Of a stretch of DNA of 64,000 bases, positions 59,552 through 64,000 are shown in pieces. The stretch comes from Saccharopolyspora indica. Lineage in GTDB: Bacteria > Actinomycetota > Actinomycetes > Mycobacteriales > Pseudonocardiaceae. Position 1 is the stretch's first letter. Each line of letters begins with the position of its first letter. The notes beneath the pieces are model-generated. The model ran no database searches and had not been told where the DNA came from. It saw only the letters and a list, made by a program, of their open reading frames with translations. The stretch is from assembly GCF_027853965.1 (NCBI RefSeq), contig NZ_JAQGLB010000004.1, positions 1-64,000 on the forward strand. The letters are read 5' to 3'. The position numbers and the translations under genes are program-made.

Positions 59552-60115
59552 ATGGATGAGGTGAAGGCGATGGCCCGAGCTGGCGAGAGCGTGGGCAAGG
59601 CGGTGGGAACCGGCATCAAATCCGCTCGCCGCAACGCCAAGCGCGCGGGCGAGGTCGGGGTGGCGCTGTCCAAGCACGCCGCCGCGCTGGCCGAGCAGGA
59701 ACTCGCCAGCCACGGCATCTCGACCGAGGACCTGCAGGAGAAGCTCGCGCAGCGCGCCACCGGGATGTCCCGCGAGGAGCTCGCCAAGCAGAGCCGCCGG
59801 GCGCGCAAGCGGTGGGAGAAGAAGGCCGCGGCCTCCCGCAAGCAGCTCGCCAAGAACACCGCGGTGGCCCGCAAGGAGCTGGCCGAGCGGATCAGCCCGA
59901 GCAAGCCGAAGCGCCGCAAGTGGCCGTGGGTGCTGCTGGTGCTGGCCGGGTTGGCGGCGGCGGCCGCGGTGGCGTTCTCCCGGCGCCCGGAGGAACTGCC
60001 GGTCGCCTCTGCGGACAACGACCTCACCAGGCGCGACACCCCGGCCCGCCACCGCGCGGAGGTGCCCGCCCAGACCGACGGCCAGCACCGCCCCACCTCG
60101 GAACGCTCCCGCTGA
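59552..60115 (+). CDS. Lys/Ala-rich single-pass membrane protein (Rv0008c position)
   Basis: 187 aa. A long basic helical segment with repeated RKQLAK- and RKELAE-like units (likely coiled coil) precedes one C-terminal membrane helix (WVLLVLAGLAAAAAVAF) and a polar tail. Position and direction match mycobacterial Rv0008c, but sequence likeness is only general. AGGAGG 6 nt before ATG 59552 is strong. Function unknown; a DNA- or membrane-linked role near the origin is a guess. Confidence 0.75.
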   Translation: MDEVKAMARAGESVGKAVGTGIKSARRNAKRAGEVGVALSKHAAALAEQELASHGISTEDLQEKLAQRATGMSREELAKQSRRARKRWEKKAAASRKQLAKNTAVARKELAERISPSKPKRRKWPWVLLVLAGLAAAAAVAFSRRPEELPVASADNDLTRRDTPARHRAEVPAQTDGQHRPTSERSR

Positions 60116-60123
60116 CGAACGCG

Positions 60124-60170
60124 GCGAAGGGCACTTTCGGGCGAACCTCCTGCCCGGAGGTGCCCTTCGC
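60124..60170 (+). terminator. Terminator hairpin
   Basis: Arms GCGAAGGGCACTTTCGGGC / GCCCGGAGGTGCCCTTCGC pair with few mismatches, just past the Lys/Ala-rich gene. Same AAGGGCAC motif as at 18328-18374. Confidence 0.8.
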
Positions 60171-60222
60171 TATGCCCCAGATCACAGATCGGTGGATCGG
60201 TTCGCGGGGCCAAGATGCTGGC

Positions 60223-60717
60223 ATGGCTGAACTGATCAGTTACGACCTGCGCGCCACCGCGGACGTGGCCGCGACGGCGGACGCCGTCTACCGAGTCGCC
60301 AGCGACATCACCCGGATGGGCGAGTGGAGCCCCGAGTGCACGGGCGGCCGGTGGACGTCCGGCGAGCCCGGCGCCGTCGGCGCCCGGTTCGAGGGGGACA
60401 ACCAGGCCAGGGGCGACACCTGGACCACCGAGTGCCAGGTGGTCGAGGCCGAACCGGGACGCCGGTTCGCCTGGGAGGTGCTCACCGCCCCCGCGCTCAC
60501 GGACAACATGGTGTGGTCCTTCGAGATCGAACCGACCGCGGACGGCTGCGTGCTGACCCAGCGCTTCCGGATGAAGTCCCCGCCGAGCCGCCTGCTGAAC
60601 ATCCGGGACAGCCTCCCGCCGGAACGGGCCGCGACGTTCGCGGACTTCCGCCGCGGCCTCCTCCAGAAGGGCATGCAGCAGACGGTGGACCGGATCAAGG
60701 CGGCCGCCGAGGGCTGA
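60223..60717 (+). CDS. SRPBCC family protein
   Basis: 164 aa, START/Bet v1-like fold. The family pattern is clear: ADVAATADAVYRVASDITRMGEWSPEC at the start, WTTECQVVEAEPGRRFAWEV in the middle, and a long C-terminal helix. These are small-molecule-binding or polyketide-cyclase-like proteins; ligand unknown. ATG 60223 lies 52 bp past a terminator, so it has its own promoter. Confidence 0.87.
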   Translation: MAELISYDLRATADVAATADAVYRVASDITRMGEWSPECTGGRWTSGEPGAVGARFEGDNQARGDTWTTECQVVEAEPGRRFAWEVLTAPALTDNMVWSFEIEPTADGCVLTQRFRMKSPPSRLLNIRDSLPPERAATFADFRRGLLQKGMQQTVDRIKAAAEG

Positions 60718-60720
60718 TCT

Positions 60721-60763
60721 GTCAACGTGGGTTGACACCTCCCGCTTGTCAACGTAGGTTGAC
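60721..60763 (+). promoter_or_regulatory. Leaderless promoter with two overlapping operators (HTH/Clp-N operon)
   Basis: Operator 1 (60721-60736) GTCAACGTGGGTTGAC and operator 2 (60748-60763) GTCAACGTAGGTTGAC are 27 bp apart. TTGACA (60732-60737), 17-bp spacer, TAGGTT (60755-60760) form a promoter whose start point falls on the ATG at 60767. Operator 1 covers the -35 box and operator 2 the -10 box. Confidence 0.75.
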
Positions 60764-60766
60764 GTC

Positions 60767-60976
60767 ATGGCAGGAGCTACGGAACTCGCCGCCGCGGCGA
60801 GCGATCGCGATCCCCGAGTGGGCCTGCGCGCCGTGGCGGCGCTGCGGAAGCTGCTCGAACAGCTCGAATCGGTGCAGGTCCGCAACGCGCGCAACCACGG
60901 GTGGTCGTGGCAGGAGGTCGCAGCGGAACTGGGCGTGTCCAGGCAGGCCGTGCACAAGAAACACGGGAGGTCATGA
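60767..60976 (+). CDS. Small HTH repressor of the Clp-N operon
   Basis: 69 aa, mostly helical: REL-like N-terminal helices then a helix-turn-helix WSWQEVAAELGVSRQAVHKKHG. It is a known actinobacterial partner of the Clp N-domain gene that follows. The two GTCAAC/GTTGAC operators upstream and the absence of any leader sequence suggest autorepression. Its stop overlaps the next start as ATGA. Confidence 0.85.
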   Translation: MAGATELAAAASDRDPRVGLRAVAALRKLLEQLESVQVRNARNHGWSWQEVAAELGVSRQAVHKKHGRS

Positions 60977-61527
60977 CCATGTTCGAGAGGTTCACCGCAG
61001 CCGCCCGCCAGGCGGTGGTCGGCGCGACGGAGCAGGCGCAGCGGCAGGTGCACCCGGAGATCACCGACGAGCACCTGCTGCTCGCGCTCGTGCACATGCC
61101 GACGACCCGCGCCGGCCAGTTGCTCGCCGAGCACGGCGTCGACGAGGACGGCGTGGTCGCGGCCTACGCGAAGGCGCGCAGGTTCGGCGGTCTGAGCGAT
61201 TCCGACGCCGAGGCCCTGCGCGAGCTGGGCATCGACGTGGGCGAGGTCGTCGCGCACGTCGAACGCTCCCTCGGCCCCGACGCCATGGCCGAACCGAACC
61301 GCCGCCGGCGGCGGCGCTTCTTCAAAGCGCACCGGCCGTTCAGCACCAGTGCCAAGTCCACGATCGAAGGCGCGCTGCGCGAAGCGGTCGAACTGCGGCA
61401 CCGCGAGATCCGCGACGAGCACATCCTGCTCGCGCTCCTCAGCGGCCGAGGTGTCGCCGCCGACTTCCTGGCCGGGCACGACCTGACCCACCGGACCGTC
61501 CGCCAGGCACTCCGCAACGCGGCCTGA
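60973..61527 (+). CDS. Clp N-terminal-domain protein without ATPase
   Basis: 184 aa, two Clp_N repeat motifs (FTAAARQAVVGATEQAQRQV...ITDEHLLLALV and TIEGALREAVELRHREIRDEHILLALL) and a basic linker (RRRRRRF). ClpC/ClpA use this domain to bind substrates and adaptors. With no AAA+ domain it may act as an adaptor or decoy, likely in stress. ATG 60973 has GGGAGG; ATG 60979 is an alternative. It ends at 61527, next to the convergent MFS gene. Confidence 0.88.
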   Translation: MTMFERFTAAARQAVVGATEQAQRQVHPEITDEHLLLALVHMPTTRAGQLLAEHGVDEDGVVAAYAKARRFGGLSDSDAEALRELGIDVGEVVAHVERSLGPDAMAEPNRRRRRRFFKAHRPFSTSAKSTIEGALREAVELRHREIRDEHILLALLSGRGVAADFLAGHDLTHRTVRQALRNAA

Positions 61528-62778
61528 TCACTGCTCGACCCGCTCGGCCGCGCGCTCCGAGGACTGCGCCACCTCGGGGCGCCGGACCAGCGCGGCACCG
61601 ACGGCGCCCAGCGCGCCGACCACGGCGAACGCGTAGAAGCCCCACGGGTAAGCGATGCCGGCCGTGAGCAGCGCGCCGCCGAGCAGCGGGCCGCAGATCG
61701 CGCCGATGCGCCCGATCCCGGCCGACCAGCCGAGCCCGGTCGCCCGGTTCGCGGCCGGGTAGACGCGACCGATGTAGGCGTACACCAGCACCTGCGAGCT
61801 GAACACGAAGCAACCGGCGACCAGGACGGCGACGTACACGCCGATCCCGGGCAGCTTGATGCTCAACGCCGCCAGGAAGACGGCCGAAGCCGCGAACCAG
61901 CCGATGGTGGACGGCCGAGGCCCGATCCGGTCGGCCACCGCACCGGCGATCAGCAACCCGATCACCGCGCCGATGTTCAGCGTCAGCAACAACCCCAGCG
62001 CCGCGTCGAGCGGATAACCCGCCGACTTCATGATCTGCGGCAACCAGGTGTTCAACCCGTAGACCAGCAGCAACCCCATGAACGACGTGACCCAGAAGGC
62101 GATGGTCGCGCGGGCGAACCCACCGCGGAACAGCGAAGCGACGGCATCGGCCCCACCGCGGGGACCGCGCTCGGCCTTGACGCGCTGGAACGACTCCGAC
62201 TCGGGCAGGTACCGGAGCATGAGCGGCACCAGCACCAGCGCCGGAGCAGCTCCGATCACGAACATCGCGCGCCAACCCAGGTTCGGCAGCACGGCGATCC
62301 CCAGCAACGCCGTCAGCACGGCCCCGACGTGGTACCCGGTCATGATCGTGGTGGTGGCGCTACCGCTCTTGCCCGCACGAGCGTGCTCGGTGACCAGGGC
62401 GATCGCGGTGGGAAGGCAACCTCCGAGCCCGAGCCCGGCGAGGAACCGAAGCAACCCGAACACGAAGACCGAAGGCGCAACCGCGCACAACGCGGTGAGC
62501 AGCGAAAAGCTGGTGACCGCGAAGATCAGCGCCTTCCGCCGCCCGATGACATCGGTGATCGTCCCGATGGCCAGCGCCCCGATTGTCATCCCGACCAGGC
62601 CGGCGGTGGACGCGATGGAAGCGCTGGCGGCGGTCAGCCCCCACTGCTTCGTCTCGAGCAGCACCGGAAGCACGCTGCCGAGCACGACGAGGTCGAACCC
62701 GTCCAGCAGCACAGCGGTCCAGCAGAGCGGCAAGACCCAACCGCTCCGCCCGACAGAACCCGTCCCGGACCCGGACAT
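61528..62778 (-). CDS. MFS transporter, aromatic acid:H+ symporter-like
   Basis: 416 aa, 12 membrane helices. Motif GxxxDxxGRRK is seen in GTITDVIGRRKALIF between helices 2 and 3, and DGFDLVVLG (helix 1) is characteristic of the AAHS group (PcaK, BenK, MhpT). It likely imports benzoate-type acids, although no catabolic genes lie nearby. ATG 62778 has GGGAGG 7 nt upstream. Confidence 0.88.
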   Translation of the reverse strand: MSGSGTGSVGRSGWVLPLCWTAVLLDGFDLVVLGSVLPVLLETKQWGLTAASASIASTAGLVGMTIGALAIGTITDVIGRRKALIFAVTSFSLLTALCAVAPSVFVFGLLRFLAGLGLGGCLPTAIALVTEHARAGKSGSATTTIMTGYHVGAVLTALLGIAVLPNLGWRAMFVIGAAPALVLVPLMLRYLPESESFQRVKAERGPRGGADAVASLFRGGFARATIAFWVTSFMGLLLVYGLNTWLPQIMKSAGYPLDAALGLLLTLNIGAVIGLLIAGAVADRIGPRPSTIGWFAASAVFLAALSIKLPGIGVYVAVLVAGCFVFSSQVLVYAYIGRVYPAANRATGLGWSAGIGRIGAICGPLLGGALLTAGIAYPWGFYAFAVVGALGAVGAALVRRPEVAQSSERAAERVEQ

Positions 62779-62987
62779 AGCCCAACCTCCCTGCCCCACT
62801 GCAGAAAACCCAGTGCAGGGATGCTCCCCGTCCAACCCCCAAGACACCGAACCAAACTTCCACCCAGCAAAAACCCCCACCAAAAACCCCAGAAACCCCC
62901 ACAAGCACCAACGAAGAAACCGAATAAGAAGCCGAAACGGACACTGGAGAAGGTGCCAACAAAGCCACCGATGCCTCGGAGCCAGGG

Positions 62988-63093
62988 GCTGGTCGGTGAG
63001 CAGACCGGGAACGCCACCCCACGCAAGGAGCCCACGAGAGGCAACCCCCGCACCGTGGGGGGCTTGGGGGGTTCGACCCCCCAAAATAATGAC
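62988..63093 (-). repeat. tRNA-trailing element, tRNA-Ala copy
   Basis: About 105 bp aligning with 42392-42503 (shared CCGGGAACGCCACCC, CGCAAGGAGC, CCGCACCGTGGGGG and the GGGGGGTTCGACCCCCC hairpin). It lies 3' of tRNA-Ala in the same relation as the copy after tRNA-Leu. Confidence 0.7.
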
Positions 63094-63106
63094 GTAGAGA
63101 TAAAGC

Positions 63107-63136
63107 GAAAAAGCCCCCGCACAAGCGGGGGCTTTG
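63107..63136 (-). terminator. Rho-independent terminator of the tRNA-Ile/tRNA-Ala unit
   Basis: Stem AAGCCCCCGC / GCGGGGGCTT with loop ACAA; on the minus strand a T5 run follows the stem. Confidence 0.92.
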
Positions 63137-63160
63137 AGCACACTTCACCGAATCTCTACG

Positions 63161-63233
63161 TGGAGACGAGGGGAATCGAACCCCTAACCCCCGCCTTGCA
63201 AAGGCGGTGCTCTGCCAATTGAGCTACGTCCCC
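63161..63233 (-). tRNA. tRNA-Ala (anticodon TGC)
   Basis: 73 nt. Acceptor GGGGACG... pairs with CGTCTCC, discriminator A. Anticodon arm CCGCC TTTGCAA GGCGG, anticodon TGC. T-arm AGGGGTTCGATTCCCCT. CCA not encoded. Position matches alaT beside gyrA in relatives. Confidence 0.97.
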
Positions 63234-63332
63234 TGGCCGTCGCCGCACGAGATCGGTGGATCGTCGGTGGCGACGAGAACAGCCCGGCGCGGCGAAACCG
63301 GACCGGGCTGGTTCAGGTGTCTCGCCGGGCGA

Positions 63333-63449
63333 TCAGGCCTCGGCGGTCGCCTCGCGCCAGAGGTCGGCCTCGGCCTTGGCGGCGCGGTTGCGCCGGACCA
63401 CGAACAGCACGACTCCAGCAACTGCGGCGAGTGCGAGCAGCTTCTTCAC
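63333..63449 (-). CDS. DLW-39 family peptide
   Basis: 38 aa on the minus strand: an N-terminal hydrophobic helix (KKLLALAAVAGVVLFVV), basic RRNRAAK, then ADLWREATAEA with the DLW signature. DLW-39 peptides are always about 39 residues and sit between tRNA-Ile and tRNA-Ala near the actinobacterial origin. GTG 63449 has AAGGAGG 9 nt upstream. Function unknown. Confidence 0.9.
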   Translation of the reverse strand: MKKLLALAAVAGVVLFVVRRNRAAKAEADLWREATAEA

Positions 63450-63511
63450 TTCCGGTCGCCTCCTTGCACGCGGCGCGCGGCCCGTGACGTTCGGGTTGAA
63501 AGGGTTACCAG

Positions 63512-63585
63512 TGGGCCTAGAAGGACTTGAACCTTCGACCTCTTCGTTATCAGCGAAGCGCTCTAACCGCCTGAGCTATAGGCCC
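63512..63585 (-). tRNA. tRNA-Ile (anticodon GAT)
   Basis: 74 nt. Acceptor GGGCCTA pairs with TAGGCCC, discriminator A. Anticodon arm TTCGC TGATAAC GAAGA, anticodon GAT. T-arm GAAGGTTCAAGTCCTTC. Position matches ileT beside gyrA. Confidence 0.97.
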
Positions 63586-63701
63586 TTGTTGTGATTCAAA
63601 GACTACAGGACGCCTTCCGGCCCTTCGAACGGGGGGTCGTCTTGCGCCCGGAGCGACGTGGCGATCCCGGCCCGGTGGACCGGAATCGCCACGTCAGCGG
63701 C

Positions 63702-64000
63702 TCATTCCCGCTCGGACAGGGTGATCTCGACGCCGCCGGCGAAGTCGGCCGCCACGTTGTAGATGAACGCGGCCACCGTCGCCAGCGCGGTCACCAGCAC
63801 GATGTTGATCGCGCCGATGATCGAGGCGACGCCGAACACCCGGGCGGCGCTGATCAGCGGCTCGGCCGCCGCGTCGTCCGGCTGGGTCAGCTCGCTGAAG
63901 GTGCCGTTGAGCTGATCCCACACGCCCATGCCGTCGAGCACGCCGTAGAGCACCGCGACCGCGATCATCCAGACGAAGAACAGCGCCACGCTGAGCACCA
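63702..64000 (-). CDS. DUF3566 membrane protein, C-terminal part (cut by window edge)
   Basis: About 99 residues of the C-terminal domain are seen: a membrane segment (SVALFFVWMIAVAVLYGVLD), a loop, and IIGAINIVLVTALATVAAFIYNV, ending SERE. DUF3566 proteins lie between gyrA and tRNA-Ile (Rv0007 in M. tuberculosis). The N-terminal half, usually long and Pro-rich, is beyond the window. No start is assigned. Confidence 0.9.
   Translation of the reverse strand, partial: VLSVALFFVWMIAVAVLYGVLDGMGVWDQLNGTFSELTQPDDAAAEPLISAARVFGVASIIGAINIVLVTALATVAAFIYNVAADFAGGVEITLSERE

Larger units (their letters stand above)
62779..63160. other. Strand-biased gene-free region downstream of tRNA-Ala
   Basis: No gene. 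From 62820 to 62980 the plus strand is AC-rich and G-poor, so the tRNA-sense (minus) strand is G/T-rich, as after tRNA-Leu. Minus-strand G runs at 62874-62878, 62887-62890 and 62896-62900 make a weaker quadruplex pattern. It also contains the tRNA-trailing element and a terminator. Confidence 0.7.

Overview
This 64 kb window is high-GC DNA with dense, often overlapping genes and many GTG starts. Its right third (42.5-64 kb) follows, in mirror image, the gene order beside the chromosome origin of mycobacteria and relatives: tRNA-Leu, fhaA-fhaB-pstP-rodA-pbpA-pknA-pknB, trpG-like amidotransferase, sortase, crgA, PH-domain protein, ppiA, a small membrane protein, tRNA-Ala, DLW-39 peptide, tRNA-Ile, and a DUF3566 protein cut by the right edge. 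In known genomes gyrA, gyrB and dnaA follow, so the origin should lie just beyond the right edge. XRE/DUF397 pairs, an NsdA-like TPR regulator, a DUF6474 protein and the Tyr/Gly/Gln-rich FhaA suggest Pseudonocardiales, probably Saccharopolyspora or a close relative. The genus is an inference.

Left third (0-20 kb): UDP-glucose dehydrogenase, aldo/keto reductase, SDR, zinc alcohol dehydrogenase, a TM0106-type RecB-like nuclease, and an ECF41 sigma factor in one transcript direction with its FAD oxidoreductase. Then come two tandem osmoprotectant importers: a four-gene Opu ABC operon and a BCCT carrier. They share a structured leader in which a hairpin sits between Shine-Dalgarno sequence and start codon. 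A YcnI-CopC copper pair and an XRE/DUF397/zinc-finger cassette follow.

Middle (20-42 kb): the least ordinary part. Two paralogous large proteins (862 and 1139 aa) combine a HAD phosphatase-like domain with a C-terminal domain of the isocyanide synthase (PvcA/DIT1) family. Between and beside them are an NsdA-like regulator, an APH-family kinase, a three-gene membrane glycosyltransferase/GtrA set and a divergent TetR regulator. Next come a fold-III PLP enzyme and a sugar-lactone oxidase that share a divergent promoter with a 23-bp dyad, an NAD(P)-binding reductase, an IclR regulator and an HD-domain hydrolase.

Right third (42-64 kb): the cell-wall and Ser/Thr-phosphorylation operon, whose genes are mostly coupled by 1-4 nt stop/start overlaps. 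A TROVE-vWA (Ro60-like) gene and an ARPP-like partner sit between pknB and trpG, where mycobacteria have nothing. An SRPBCC gene, an HTH/Clp-N operon with a leaderless promoter covered by two operators, and an MFS transporter lie between the ppiA region and tRNA-Ala.

Several dispersed repeat families lie between genes: a 22-26 bp AT-rich perfect palindrome (four copies at three loci), a CCGTGAG...CTCACGG hairpin family, a ~200-bp structured repeat (two copies with a compensatory base change), and a ~110-bp element following both tRNA-Leu and tRNA-Ala. I saw no rRNA, CRISPR array, transposase or prophage module.
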